A stretch of 29,422 nt of DNA from JAGPKI01 sp052034135. Lineage in GTDB: Bacteria; Caldisericota; Caldisericia; UBA6126; JAGPKI01. A program made the position numbers and the translations under genes. The notes under the pieces are model-generated. The model was not told the origin of the DNA, searched no databases, and worked only from the letters and a program-made list of their open reading frames with translations. The stretch lies in the NCBI GenBank assembly GCA_052034135.1, contig JBPOJC010000100.1:1-29422 (forward strand). The letters run 5' to 3'. Below are positions 5,773 to 15,142 of the stretch, piece after piece (positions within the stretch are counted from its first letter, which is position 1; each line of letters begins with the position of its first letter).

Positions 5773-6699
5773 ATGGACAATAAGATATTAGATTGTGTTA
5801 TAATTGGTGCTGGACCAGCTGGCGTATCTGCGAGTGTTTATGCTAAAAGATATAATTTAGATTTTGTGTTACTTGAGAAAAGTTCATTACCTGGCGGGAA
5901 AGCATCAATACCACATATGGTGGAAAATTACATAGGTTTTCCAGATGGCATACAAGGTTACGCAATATCTGAAAGATTCGAAAAGCACTTAAAGAATCTT
6001 AATGTAACAGTTAAAAATTATTGTTGTGAAGAGATTATCAAAAATAATAATTACTTTAAAATAGTTTGCAGCTCTCAAGAATCTTTATTAACTAAAACCA
6101 TTATAGTTGCAACAGGAACTAAAGATAAAGAATTGGGAATAAATGGAGAGGTAAAATTTAAAGGAAAGGGTGTTTCCTATTGTGCTACATGTGATGCTCC
6201 ATTTTACAGAGGGAAAAGTGTGGCAGTTATTGGTGGAGGGGATACTGCCCTTTCAGAATCAATTTATCTTTCTGAGTTTGCAAATGAAGTTTTTCTCATC
6301 CATAGAAGGGAGAACTTTAGAGGAGCAGAATTATTACAGGAAAGAGTCAAAAACATTGATAAGATAAAAATTATTCTTAACTCTATTCCAGTTGAAATAG
6401 AAGGAAATGAATTTGTTAATGGCTTAAAAATTAAAAATACTCTTTCTAATGATATATCATTGTTACCAGTTCAGGGAGTATTTATTTTTGCAGGCTCAAT
6501 TCCAAATACAAATTTTATCCAAAAATTAGTTAATTTAGATAGTAATGGTTATATAACAACTGATGAATTTATGGAAACAAGCGAAAAAGGGATATTTGCA
6601 GCCGGGGACGTTAGATCTAAATTGTTAAGGCAGATTGTTACAGCTATTTCGGATGGTGCAATTGCAGTATATTCTATTAGAAACTATTTGAGAGGGTAA
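5773..6699 (+). CDS. trxB: Thioredoxin reductase (NADPH)
   Basis: It transfers electrons from NADPH through FAD and a disulfide to thioredoxin in the cytoplasm. The 308-residue length is normal for the bacterial low-molecular-weight type. The FAD motif GAGPAGV is near residues 12-18. The redox pair is CATC, Cys137 and Cys140. Next come the NADPH-binding GGGDTA and HRRENFRGAE, whose arginines are those that bind the 2'-phosphate of NADPH. The C-terminal FAAGDVRSKLLRQIVTAISDG completes the FAD site. The gene heads a run with valS (5 bases downstream), and no ribosome site precedes its ATG. Thioredoxin itself (trxA) lies 14 kb to the right. The NADPH supply could come from the NfnAB pair in the same window. 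Confidence 0.93.
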   Translation: MDNKILDCVIIGAGPAGVSASVYAKRYNLDFVLLEKSSLPGGKASIPHMVENYIGFPDGIQGYAISERFEKHLKNLNVTVKNYCCEEIIKNNNYFKIVCSSQESLLTKTIIVATGTKDKELGINGEVKFKGKGVSYCATCDAPFYRGKSVAVIGGGDTALSESIYLSEFANEVFLIHRRENFRGAELLQERVKNIDKIKIILNSIPVEIEGNEFVNGLKIKNTLSNDISLLPVQGVFIFAGSIPNTNFIQKLVNLDSNGYITTDEFMETSEKGIFAAGDVRSKLLRQIVTAISDGAIAVYSIRNYLRG

Positions 6700-6704
6700 T
6701 TGTT

Positions 6705-9323
6705 ATGACTAAGCTAATAGAGGAAAATAAACCTTATGATCCAAAAGAAGTAGAAGGTAGAATTTACAAATTCTGGGAAGATAATAATTTATTCAATGCT
6801 CAGATACCACCAGAAAAAGAAGTATTTTCAATGGTTATGCCTCCACCAAATATAACAGGTGCTCTTCATTTGGGACATGCTTTAGATTTAACTCTTTCGG
6901 ATGTAATTGTAAGGTTCAATCATCTAATTGATAAAGATGTTTTATGGGTGCCGGGCATAGATCAGGCTGGAATTGCTACTCAGAATGTTGTTGAGAAAGA
7001 ACTTGCTAAAAAAGGAATAAGTAGAGAAACTTTAGGAAGAGAAAAGTTTATAGATGAAGTATGGAACTGGAAGAAAAACTATGGTGAAAGAATCATAAAC
7101 CAGATAAAGCTATTAGGTGTAGCTACAGACTGGAGTAAATTAAGGTTTACAAAGGATGAAAAATATGAAGTAGCTGTAAGAGAAGCTTTTGTTCACTATT
7201 ATAAAAAAGGGCTGATTTATAAGGGCAAGAGAATTATAAATTATTGCCCAAGATGTGAAACAGCAATTTCTGATATAGAGGTTGATTATATAGATGAGAA
7301 AGGTGAACTTTATTATATTAAGTACTTATTAGAGGATTTAAAGGAATTTATAATAGTTGCAACAACAAGACCCGAGACACTACTTGGCGATACAGCAGTA
7401 GCCGTAAACCCAGATGATGAAAGATATAAGCATTTAATAGGAAAATATGCAATTCTACCTATAGTAGGCAGAAAAATACCAATAATAGCTGATGAAGCAG
7501 TTGATGTATCTTTTGGTACAGGTGCAGTAAAGGTTACTCCAGCCCATGATCCAACTGATTTTGAAATTGGTAAAAGACATGGTTTAGAGGAAATCACGAT
7601 TCTTGAAAAAGGGAAGTTTTTAAATGAAAATACCTTAAAGTTTAAGGGCTTGACTGTCGACCAGGCGAGAAAGGAAATAGTAGAAGAACTTAAAAAAGAA
7701 AACCTACTTGATCACACTGAACCATACACTCATTCTGTTGGCACCTGCGAGAGATGTGGTTCAAAAATTGAACCAATTATTTCTGATCAATGGTTCTTAA
7801 AAACAAAGGAACTTTCTTATGAGGCTGTTAAAAGAGTTAAAGCCGGGGAAGTTAAATTTAAACCAGATAGATGGGAAAAAATCTTCTTAGACTGGATGGA
7901 AAATATTCAGGATTGGTGCATTTCGAGGCAGATTTGGTGGGGTATACAAATACCGGTATGGTATTGTAATGATTGCGGAGAATTAATAGTTTCGGTTGAA
8001 ACTCCTAAAAAGTGCGATAAATGCGGAAGTGATAATATAACACAGGATAGTGATGTTCTTGATACCTGGTTTGGTTCAGCATTATGGCCATTTGCATCTA
8101 TGGGTTGGCCTGAGGATAATTTAATGCTTAAGTATTATTATCCAACGTCTTTATTAATTACGGGTTTTGATATTATTTTCTTTTGGGTTGCAAGAATGAT
8201 TTTTTCAGCTATTGAATTTACAGATGCCGTTCCATTTAAGGAAGTTTTATTGCATGGTCTTATAAGAGATAAATATGGCAAGAAAATGAGTAAATCCTTA
8301 AATAATGTTATCGACCCTACGGAAATAATTAATAATTACGGAGCGGATGCTTTAAGATTCAGTCTTATAATTTCAAGTAGCTTTGGCGGACAGGATATAA
8401 ATTTTGATATACAGAAGGTTATTTCATCAAGGAATTTTATAAACAAGATCTGGAATGCTGGAAGATTTGTTCTTAGTTCTATAAGCACTTCTAATGAAGT
8501 GGATAATTCCAATTTATCAATTTGGGATAAATGGATACTTAATAAACTCAATATTACCGCAAATAAAGTTAAAGATGATATTCTAAGCTACAAAATAAAT
8601 GAAGGTGGCTTAAGTATTTACAACTTTTTCTGGGATGACTTTTGCGACTGGTATATAGAAGAGTCAAAGATAAATTTGAATAAATTTGTATTAAAAAAGG
8701 TTTTTGAAGCGTCTTTAATTATTCTTCATCCATTTATGCCTTTTGTTACAGAGGAGTTGTGGCAGACATTTAGGGATAGTAATGATAGTATTCTTAACAA
8801 TAATTATCCTTTAAAAATCGAGGAATTAGGTTTAATTGATGAAGAATCTTTAAAAGAAGTCGAACTATTAAAAGAGGTTATAAAGTCAATAAGAAACTTA
8901 AAAAATGAGTTTAGCCTTTTAGTTAACAAAGAAGCAGAATTATTTTTTACTGTGGAAAAGGAAGAAAATAAAGAAATTATCGATAAGAATATTGATACAA
9001 TACTAAAATTAGCAAAGATAAAGAGTTTTATCTTTAGTGATAGTCCACCAGAGAATTCAGTTGCATCAAATGTACAGGATTTAAATATTTATTTGCCCAT
9101 ACAGGAAATTTCAAACGTAAAAAAAGAAATAGAAATTAAACAGAAGAAGTTAGAGAAATCAGAATCCGAGCTTAAAAGATTAAAAGATAGGTTTGAAAGT
9201 AATGATTTTAAATCAAATGCGCCAAGTGAAGTCATACTGGAAACAAAAGAGAGGATCCTTAATATTGAAAAGGAAATAGAACAATTAAAAAATAGACTTA
9301 AGGAGCTATCGAATATTTTTTAA
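6705..9323 (+). CDS. valS: Valine--tRNA ligase
   Basis: It charges tRNA-Val with valine and edits mischarged threonine. The 872 residues fit the bacterial family. The class I signature HLGH is at residues 55-58 (PPPNITGALHLGHAL) and KMSKS at 527-531. Between them is the editing (CP1) domain with TTRPETLLGDTAVAVNP. Cysteine pairs CERCGSK and, after WWGIQIPVWY, CNDCGE...CDKCGSD look like zinc knuckles. The final 65 residues or so are a Lys/Glu-rich coiled coil, typical of ValRS, that contacts the tRNA. The ribosome site GAGAGGG lies in the end of trxB, 5 bases separate the two genes, and folC starts immediately after the stop. The spacing leaves no room for a T-box leader directly upstream. Confidence 0.96.
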   Translation: MTKLIEENKPYDPKEVEGRIYKFWEDNNLFNAQIPPEKEVFSMVMPPPNITGALHLGHALDLTLSDVIVRFNHLIDKDVLWVPGIDQAGIATQNVVEKELAKKGISRETLGREKFIDEVWNWKKNYGERIINQIKLLGVATDWSKLRFTKDEKYEVAVREAFVHYYKKGLIYKGKRIINYCPRCETAISDIEVDYIDEKGELYYIKYLLEDLKEFIIVATTRPETLLGDTAVAVNPDDERYKHLIGKYAILPIVGRKIPIIADEAVDVSFGTGAVKVTPAHDPTDFEIGKRHGLEEITILEKGKFLNENTLKFKGLTVDQARKEIVEELKKENLLDHTEPYTHSVGTCERCGSKIEPIISDQWFLKTKELSYEAVKRVKAGEVKFKPDRWEKIFLDWMENIQDWCISRQIWWGIQIPVWYCNDCGELIVSVETPKKCDKCGSDNITQDSDVLDTWFGSALWPFASMGWPEDNLMLKYYYPTSLLITGFDIIFFWVARMIFSAIEFTDAVPFKEVLLHGLIRDKYGKKMSKSLNNVIDPTEIINNYGADALRFSLIISSSFGGQDINFDIQKVISSRNFINKIWNAGRFVLSSISTSNEVDNSNLSIWDKWILNKLNITANKVKDDILSYKINEGGLSIYNFFWDDFCDWYIEESKINLNKFVLKKVFEASLIILHPFMPFVTEELWQTFRDSNDSILNNNYPLKIEELGLIDEESLKEVELLKEVIKSIRNLKNEFSLLVNKEAELFFTVEKEENKEIIDKNIDTILKLAKIKSFIFSDSPPENSVASNVQDLNIYLPIQEISNVKKEIEIKQKKLEKSESELKRLKDRFESNDFKSNAPSEVILETKERILNIEKEIEQLKNRLKELSNIF

Positions 9324-10643
9324 ATGGATTTAGAAGAATATTTAAATAATTTGCCACGCTTCCCTAAAGATTTAAGCCTTAATAATGTTAGAGAAGCTTT
9401 AAAATCCCTTGATTTATTAAATTTACCATTTGATTGTATTCACATTGCTGGTACAAAAGGAAAAGGCTCAACCTCAGCCATGATTGCAAATATATTGCAA
9501 AGTGCATCTTACAGTACAGGTTTGTTTGTATCTCCTCATCTTGCAGATATAAAAGAGAGAATAAGCGTAAATGGAGAAAATATTAGTAAAGAGGCTTTTG
9601 AATATTGCTTTAGAGAAATTAAGAAACCTCTAAATTTCTTCGAGACCTTATTTGTAATGGCTCTTCTCTATTTTAGAGATAAAGGAGTTCAAATAGCTGT
9701 ATTAGAAACAGGCTTAGGAGGAAGGTTTGATGCAACAAATGTAATTGAAAAGCCATTAATTTCTATACTTACTACTATTGGACTTGATCATTTGGAAGTT
9801 TTGGGTGATACAATAGAAAAAATAGCTTTCGAGAAGGCAGGAATTATAAAGGCAAATTCTCCAACTATTTCTGCTCAGCAAAAGGAAAGCGTAGAGAAAA
9901 TTATTTCAGAAAAAGCTGCTTCACTTAATTCCCCTCTTTATGTAATTGGTAAAGATTATCATTTAGTCAGGGAAGAGTCTGCGGATCTTACAGGCGAGAG
10001 GTTTTCTATTCATTCAAAAGTTACAGGCAGTGACTATAAAGATCTTAAGGTAAGTATGTTAGGGTATCATCAGGTAATAAATGCTTCTTTATCAGTGGCT
10101 GCCTTCGAACTACTTAATAAAGAAGGGATGAATATAAGCATTGAATCATTGCGAGAAGGACTTATTAAAACGAAAATTAGAGGAAGATTTGAGATATTTA
10201 ATATAGATGAAAGAATAATAATTTTAGATGTGGCACATAATCCAGACTCTGCGAAAGCTCTTCGTGAAACGTTTAATGAGAAATTTACAGGGAAAAATGC
10301 TATATTTGTTTTTGCAGCTTTAAAAAATAAATTAGTAAAAGAATTTTTTTCTGAAATTGTCGATATTGCTAAATTTTTTATTTTCACCGAACTATCAACA
10401 AAAGATTCATATAATACTGAAGATCTAAGCCTTATATTATCAGAAATGGATATAAATAAAGAGTCAATTGAAATAAAAGATAAAATTGAAGCTTTTATTT
10501 ATGCTCTAAAAAATTCTAAAAAAAATGATATTATTTGTGTAACTGGTTCATTTTATTTAGTTGGAGAATTAATCTCCTGGATGGAAAAAAATAAAAAGAA
10601 TGGAGGTGAAGAATGGATGTTGCAAGCATGCAACCATATCTAA
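9324..10643 (+). CDS. folC: Dihydrofolate synthase/folylpolyglutamate synthase
   Basis: It adds glutamate to dihydropteroate and to reduced folates, using ATP. The 439 residues match the Mur-ligase-like FolC family. The P-loop GTKGKGS is at residues 43-49. It is followed by LFVSPHLADIKERISVNGE (the folate-binding loop region), LETGLGGRFDATNV, and TTIGLDHLEVLGDTIEKIA, which is very typical of FolC. ILDVAHNPDSA marks the C-terminal domain. ATG directly abuts the valS stop (TAAATG), so translation is probably coupled. Its last 31 bases overlap the next gene. The valS-folC pair is common in bacteria. Confidence 0.93.
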   Translation: MDLEEYLNNLPRFPKDLSLNNVREALKSLDLLNLPFDCIHIAGTKGKGSTSAMIANILQSASYSTGLFVSPHLADIKERISVNGENISKEAFEYCFREIKKPLNFFETLFVMALLYFRDKGVQIAVLETGLGGRFDATNVIEKPLISILTTIGLDHLEVLGDTIEKIAFEKAGIIKANSPTISAQQKESVEKIISEKAASLNSPLYVIGKDYHLVREESADLTGERFSIHSKVTGSDYKDLKVSMLGYHQVINASLSVAAFELLNKEGMNISIESLREGLIKTKIRGRFEIFNIDERIIILDVAHNPDSAKALRETFNEKFTGKNAIFVFAALKNKLVKEFFSEIVDIAKFFIFTELSTKDSYNTEDLSLILSEMDINKESIEIKDKIEAFIYALKNSKKNDIICVTGSFYLVGELISWMEKNKKNGGEEWMLQACNHI

Positions 10644-11134
10644 ATTATTTAATACTCCTTTTTGTAATTGCTATTGTTATATGGATTATAGAAGATTCAT
10701 TAAGAAGATTTATAAATAGGTGGTTTATACCTATTGTTACTATTATTATTACATTTGTTCCATATTTAATCGCATATCTATTGAGTGGCTCTCCTAATTA
10801 TTATTTACTTCTTTCAGGGGTATTAGCGTGGCTTATATACCTTCTTGTACGCCCTCCATATACTCTTGAGGAAATGCAAATTATAGAGGGAGAGCAAAGA
10901 CTCAAAGATTTACAAAAAAAGTACTATGAATATGAATTAAATAAAAGTGGAAGAATTTGTCCAGTATGTGGCTTACCAATTGAGTCTGATTATATAATTT
11001 GTCCAAATTGTTATAAAAAACTTAAAGAAAAGTGTGTTCAATGCGGAAGATTAATAGACACAACATGGAATATATGCCCTTACTGCGGAAAGAAGGTGGT
11101 GAGAAAGAAAGAAGATGAAGACATTAACATTTAA
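10613..11134 (+). CDS. Membrane protein with double zinc ribbon
   Basis: The start ATG 10613 is preceded by GGAGGTGAAGA and lies inside folC. The 173-residue product has three hydrophobic segments (about 11-27, 38-58, 63-79), a charged helix (about 85-110) and two zinc-ribbon units: CPVC (116,119) with CPNC (130,133), and CVQC (141,144) with CPYC (155,158). The tail is highly charged (RKKEDED). This matches the general zinc-ribbon membrane protein type; the specific function is unknown. The ribbon likely faces the cytoplasm and could bind protein or nucleic acid. The stop lies 20 bases inside rnfC, so it is translationally linked to the Rnf operon and might help Rnf assembly, which is inference. 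Confidence 0.7.
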   Translation: MDVASMQPYLNYLILLFVIAIVIWIIEDSLRRFINRWFIPIVTIIITFVPYLIAYLLSGSPNYYLLLSGVLAWLIYLLVRPPYTLEEMQIIEGEQRLKDLQKKYYEYELNKSGRICPVCGLPIESDYIICPNCYKKLKEKCVQCGRLIDTTWNICPYCGKKVVRKKEDEDINI

Positions 11135-12404
11135 ACCAGGCGGTTTACGCTTAGAGGGTTTTAAGAGAAAAACTGAAAATTTACCTATAGAGAATATGTA
11201 TGACCCTCCAAAAGTTATTATTCCTTTATTGCAACATACAGGTCTTCCGGCAGTTCCAATTGTAAAGGTAGGAGATCATGTAAAAATAGGCCAAAAGATC
11301 GGCGAAGCTCAAGGTGATTTTAGCGTTCCAGTACATTCAAGTATTTCTGGTGAAGTTACAGGTGTTAGTTCAAACGCAATAACGATAAAAAACGACAATT
11401 TGTCTGAATGGTTTACAGAAAACAAAGAAGGTAAAAATTTATATGAAAAAGAAGAACTGCTTAAAGAGATAAAGGAGACTGGCATAGTTGGATTAGGTGG
11501 AGCCTGCTTTCCAACTCATATAAAGTTAAATCCACCACAAGAAGCTCAAATTGACACATTAATAATTAATGGAGCTGAATGTGAGCCTTATTTAACCTGC
11601 GATCATAGATTGATGTTAGAAGAGGGAGAACTTATATTTGACGGGATAGAAATTGTTGAAAAAATTTTAAACCCCCAAAATATATACATAGGAATTGAAG
11701 AAAACAAGAAAGATGCCATTTTAAAACTCATGGAGCTTAAAGATAAGAGAAAATCCAGAGTAGAGGTCATAGCTTTAAAGGAAAAATATCCTCAAGGTGC
11801 TGAAAAGCAGCTAATTTATGCCATAACAGGAAGAAGAGTTCCAGTGGGCAAGCTTCCTTTTAGTGTAGGAGTTGTGGTTCATAATGTTGGAACAATACAT
11901 GCAATAGCAGGAGCAATAAATCTTAAGATGGCACTCATAGAGAGGGTTATAACCGTAAGCGGAGATTGTATTGCAGAACCGAAAAATTTAAGGGTCAAAA
12001 TTGGAACAACTTTGGAAGATGTGGTTAATAAATGTGGAGGATTTACAGAAGAGCCATCAAAAATTATATTTGGTGGTCCAATGATGGGTATAACTCAAAG
12101 GACTCTTGATGTACCAATAGTTAAAGGTACATCTGGAGTAGTTTTTCTAAAAAATATTCCATTAACCGAAGAAGGAAATTGTATAAGATGTGGAAGATGT
12201 ATAGTAAGCTGTCCTTCTGGTTTAATGCCTGTAAAAATTATGGAATTTTCTAAAGTTAATGAACTTGATAATGCAGAAAAGTACTTTGCAACATCCTGTA
12301 TTGAATGTGGACTGTGCAGTTTTGTTTGCCCATCAAAAATTGAGATATTAAGCTATATTAGAAATGCCAAAGTTGAGATAATGAAAAGAGGGAAAAGAAA
12401 ATGA
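11115..12404 (+). CDS. rnfC: Rnf electron transport complex subunit C
   Basis: RnfC is the peripheral subunit where NAD(H) reacts, with FMN and two [4Fe-4S] clusters. The 429 residues contain the N-terminal barrel-sandwich part (KVGDHVKIGQKIGEAQGD, PVHSSISGEV), the GLGGACFPTHIKL segment and NGAECEPYLTCDHRLM typical of the SLBB/NuoF-like NADH/FMN fold, and two cluster motifs: Cys356/359/362/366 (CIRCGRCIVSCP) and Cys395/398/401/405 (CIECGLCSFVCP). The start ATG lies in the end of the zinc-ribbon gene. The stop overlaps the rnfD start (ATGA). It is the first gene of rnfCDGEAB, the usual order for this complex. Confidence 0.95.
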   Translation: MKTLTFKPGGLRLEGFKRKTENLPIENMYDPPKVIIPLLQHTGLPAVPIVKVGDHVKIGQKIGEAQGDFSVPVHSSISGEVTGVSSNAITIKNDNLSEWFTENKEGKNLYEKEELLKEIKETGIVGLGGACFPTHIKLNPPQEAQIDTLIINGAECEPYLTCDHRLMLEEGELIFDGIEIVEKILNPQNIYIGIEENKKDAILKLMELKDKRKSRVEVIALKEKYPQGAEKQLIYAITGRRVPVGKLPFSVGVVVHNVGTIHAIAGAINLKMALIERVITVSGDCIAEPKNLRVKIGTTLEDVVNKCGGFTEEPSKIIFGGPMMGITQRTLDVPIVKGTSGVVFLKNIPLTEEGNCIRCGRCIVSCPSGLMPVKIMEFSKVNELDNAEKYFATSCIECGLCSFVCPSKIEILSYIRNAKVEIMKRGKRK

Positions 12405-13375
12405 GTGAATTTATAATATCATCTTCTCCTCATATAAGGTCGAAAATTACAACAAAATATTTGATGAATTCAGTTATTATTGCACTTTTACCTGCATTAG
12501 TAGCTGCAATAGTTATGTTTGGATATCAATATGTTTTGCCATTAGTTCTTTTATCAGTAATTACAGCGGTATTAAGTGAAGCTTTATTTCAGAAACTGTT
12601 TGGATTGAAATTAACTTTTCTTGATGGAAGTGCAGCCTTAACAGGGCTTTTGTTAGCTCTATGTCTTCCACCAAGAGTGCCTTTATGGATTCCTGTTTTA
12701 GGAAGTTTATTTGCTATGTTTTCAAAGCAGGTGTTTGGTGGATTGGGACAGAATATTTTCAATCCTGCCCTTATGGGCAGAGCTTTTTTACTTCTTTCCT
12801 GGCCAGGAATAATGACAAAGTGGTATGCTCCATTTGCTGGAGCTGATGCAGTAACAACAGCCACCCCTCTAAACATTTATAAATTTGAAGGTTTAGAAAA
12901 GCTTGTATCTCTGTTTGGTGGAAATATTTATAACACATATAAATACCTTTTTCTTGGCTTAAAGGGTGGTTCAATAGGAGAAGTTTTTATTCCTGCGCTT
13001 TTAATTGGGTTAATATATCTTTTAATAAAAGGTGTAATTTCATGGCATATTCCTGTTTCTTATATTGTCTCATGCCTTGTGTTTTCCTCTCTATTTGGCT
13101 TTGATCCTATTATTACGCTTCTTACGGGAGGAATACTTTTTGGTGCATTCTTTATGGCAACAGATTATGTTACCTCACCTCTTCTAACTCAAAGTAAACT
13201 TATTTATGGATTTGGCATAGGTTTCTTAAATATAATAATAAGAAAATTCGGAGGTATGCCAGAAGGAGTAACATTTGCAATTCTTATAATGAATATGCTT
13301 GTTCCACTTCTTGATAGACAAATAAGAAAACCATTTGGTTTTATTAAAGAAGAGAGGGTGCAAAGTGAAAAATAG
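12401..13375 (+). CDS. rnfD: Rnf electron transport complex subunit D
   Basis: An integral membrane subunit carrying covalent FMN, homologous to NqrB, and part of the ion-translocating core. The 324 residues have about eight hydrophobic segments. DAVTTATPLN fits the FMN-attachment motif (S/T-x-A-T); Thr155 is the probable attachment residue. GQNIFNPALMGRAFLLLSWP and ATDYVTSPLLTQSK are typical RnfD/NqrB signatures. The start overlaps the rnfC stop by ATGA. The next gene begins inside its 3' end, so the operon is tightly coupled. Confidence 0.94.
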   Translation: MSEFIISSSPHIRSKITTKYLMNSVIIALLPALVAAIVMFGYQYVLPLVLLSVITAVLSEALFQKLFGLKLTFLDGSAALTGLLLALCLPPRVPLWIPVLGSLFAMFSKQVFGGLGQNIFNPALMGRAFLLLSWPGIMTKWYAPFAGADAVTTATPLNIYKFEGLEKLVSLFGGNIYNTYKYLFLGLKGGSIGEVFIPALLIGLIYLLIKGVISWHIPVSYIVSCLVFSSLFGFDPIITLLTGGILFGAFFMATDYVTSPLLTQSKLIYGFGIGFLNIIIRKFGGMPEGVTFAILIMNMLVPLLDRQIRKPFGFIKEERVQSEK

Positions 13376-13934
13376 CAAAGAAATTTTAAAGTTAGGATTA
13401 ATTCTTGGACTTGTTTGTTTATTAGCTGGCTTTGCTTTGAGTGCAACATATTCAATCACTAAAGATAAGATTACAGAACAGCAGAGGAGAGCGCTCGTTC
13501 AAGCACAGAAAGAGATATTTCCAGACGCATCTGAGTTCAAAAAAATTGAAATTGAGGAGACTAAAGTTGGTAGTGCAACTTTAAAAGAGATTTACGAATG
13601 TTTAAACGAAAATGAAAATCTTATAGGTTATATTGCAACTGCTTCTACGCCAGGTTATGGCGGAAGTATAATTTTTGTCTTAGGAATTAATAACGATTTT
13701 AGCATAAAAGGAGTAAAAGTTACTGAACAAACCGAAACGCCTGGTCTTGGAGCAAATATTGCTAAACCTTCATTCCTGGAACAGTTTATTGGGAAAACTT
13801 TGAATGATGAATTTGTAGTTAAAAAAGATATAGAGCCTATTACTTCTGCTACAATCTCTTCACGTAGCATTACAAATGGTGTTAAAGAGATTCTAAATTT
13901 TACAGCTAAAAATTTAGAGGGGATGAGTAGATGA
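13365..13934 (+). CDS. rnfG: Rnf electron transport complex subunit G
   Basis: RnfG has one N-terminal membrane helix (LGLILGLVCLLAGFALSATY) and an outer domain with covalent FMN. I chose GTG 13365 because AGAGAGGG (13351-13358) lies at the right distance; an upstream in-frame ATG at 13335 would add ten residues that do not look RnfG-like. The product is then 189 residues. TSATISS holds the FMN motif, with Thr163 the likely attachment site. TPGYGGSIIFVLGIN and EQTETPGLGANI are conserved in the family. The stop overlaps the rnfE start (ATGA, 13931-13934). Confidence 0.92.
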   Translation: MKNSKEILKLGLILGLVCLLAGFALSATYSITKDKITEQQRRALVQAQKEIFPDASEFKKIEIEETKVGSATLKEIYECLNENENLIGYIATASTPGYGGSIIFVLGINNDFSIKGVKVTEQTETPGLGANIAKPSFLEQFIGKTLNDEFVVKKDIEPITSATISSRSITNGVKEILNFTAKNLEGMSR

Positions 13935-14536
13935 AAAATTTAATAAATATTTTTAAGAATGGTATTTTAAAAGAAAATCCAGTCCTAATAATTATGCTTG
14001 GTTTATGCTCAATTCTTGCAGTTTCCACAAGTGTTGTAAATGCTTTAGGAATGACTCTTGCTTACTCGTTTGTTCTTATTGGCTCAGAGGTTACAATTTC
14101 ATTAATTAGAAAATTTATTCCAAAGACACTCCGCGTTCCAATTTTTATAGTTGTTATTGGAAGTTTTACAACCATAATGAGTCTTCTTTTACAGGCATTT
14201 CTTCCAGATCTTAATAAAGCCTTAGGCATATTTATACCTCTTGTTGTAGTAAATTGTATAATAATTGGAAGAGTGGAGGCTTTTGCGTCTAAGCGAGGCG
14301 TTCTTGAATCACTTTTTGATGCATTAGGGATGAGTGTTGGTTATGGTATTGTAATAGTTTCAATAGGAGCTTTTAGAGAAATCTTAGGAAGTGGAACAAT
14401 ATTAGGATATCAGATTTTTGGTTCAAATTATAATCCAGCACTCTTCTTTATTCTTCCGCCAGGAGCTTTTCTTGTGATTGGCATAGAAATAGCGATAATA
14501 AACAAAATTCTCTCGAAGCCAAAAAAGGTGAAATAG
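13931..14536 (+). CDS. rnfE: Rnf electron transport complex subunit E
   Basis: A six-helix membrane subunit, paralogous to RnfA. The two form an inverted pair in the membrane centre around an iron centre. The 201 residues include the conserved cysteines Cys26 (MLGLCSIL) and Cys109 (VVVNCIIIGR) that hold this centre in Rnf/Nqr structures. The segments NALGMTLAY and REILGSGT are family signatures. Translation probably couples to rnfG through ATGA, and an AGGAGGGAC ribosome site leads into rnfA 14 bases later. Confidence 0.94.
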   Translation: MKNLINIFKNGILKENPVLIIMLGLCSILAVSTSVVNALGMTLAYSFVLIGSEVTISLIRKFIPKTLRVPIFIVVIGSFTTIMSLLLQAFLPDLNKALGIFIPLVVVNCIIIGRVEAFASKRGVLESLFDALGMSVGYGIVIVSIGAFREILGSGTILGYQIFGSNYNPALFFILPPGAFLVIGIEIAIINKILSKPKKVK

Positions 14537-14550
14537 GAGGGACAAAATAA

Positions 14551-15138
14551 ATGAGTGAATTACAGAGCTTAATGAATATCTTCATTAGTGCAGCTTTTGC
14601 ACAGAATTTTGTATTTATAAGGTTTTTAGCGCTTTGCTCGTTTGTAGGGATGACTACAAGCATGGATAATGCAGTTGGGATGGGTGGCGCCGTTACTTTC
14701 GTGACAGTTATGGCTTCAATTTTAAGTTATGTTGTTTATCAGTTTATTCTCGTTCCATTGCATTTGGAATATCTTCAAACTATTGTTTTTATATTAACAA
14801 TTGCTGTTTTTGTACAACTTGTAGAAATCTATCTCAAAAAAGCCGTTCCTTCACTATACAAAGCTATGGGTATATATTTACCCTTAATTGCTACAAATTG
14901 TATGATTCTTGCAGTTGCACTACTAAATGTAACTGAAAATTATAATCTATTGGAAGCAACTGTTTTTAGTTTTGGTGCATCATTAGGTTATGTTTTGGCC
15001 CTTGTTATTCTTGCAGGTATCAGAGAAAGATTGAAATATGTTAAAATACCTTCTGCTTTAAAAGGATATCCAATTATATTTTTTATAGCTGCTTTTATAG
15101 CTGTTGCATTTATGGGCTTACAAGGAATTGCGGGGTAA
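14551..15138 (+). CDS. rnfA: Rnf electron transport complex subunit A
   Basis: RnfA is the partner membrane subunit of RnfE. The 195 residues make about six helices. The expected cysteines are Cys29 (FLALCSFVGM) and Cys117 (IATNCMILA). NFVFIRFLALC, SMDNAVGMGGAVTFV and the C-terminal GIRERL segment are typical. AGGAGGGAC precedes ATG 14551 at good distance. rnfB starts a few bases after the stop. With RnfE it passes electrons between RnfB and RnfD across the membrane, which is family knowledge. Confidence 0.94.
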   Translation: MSELQSLMNIFISAAFAQNFVFIRFLALCSFVGMTTSMDNAVGMGGAVTFVTVMASILSYVVYQFILVPLHLEYLQTIVFILTIAVFVQLVEIYLKKAVPSLYKAMGIYLPLIATNCMILAVALLNVTENYNLLEATVFSFGASLGYVLALVILAGIRERLKYVKIPSALKGYPIIFFIAAFIAVAFMGLQGIAG

Positions 15139-15142
15139 AAAT

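Noticed and set aside
6700..6704. T-box or other leader before valS
   Set aside because: Only five bases separate trxB and valS, so no leader fits there.
7313..7597. Antisense open frame inside valS
   Set aside because: It is a reverse-strand shadow of a conserved gene, with no ribosome site and no recognisable product.
13335..13364. Upstream ATG start for rnfG
   Set aside because: It lies inside rnfD, has no ribosome site and adds residues unlike RnfG; GTG 13365 with AGAGAGGG fits better.
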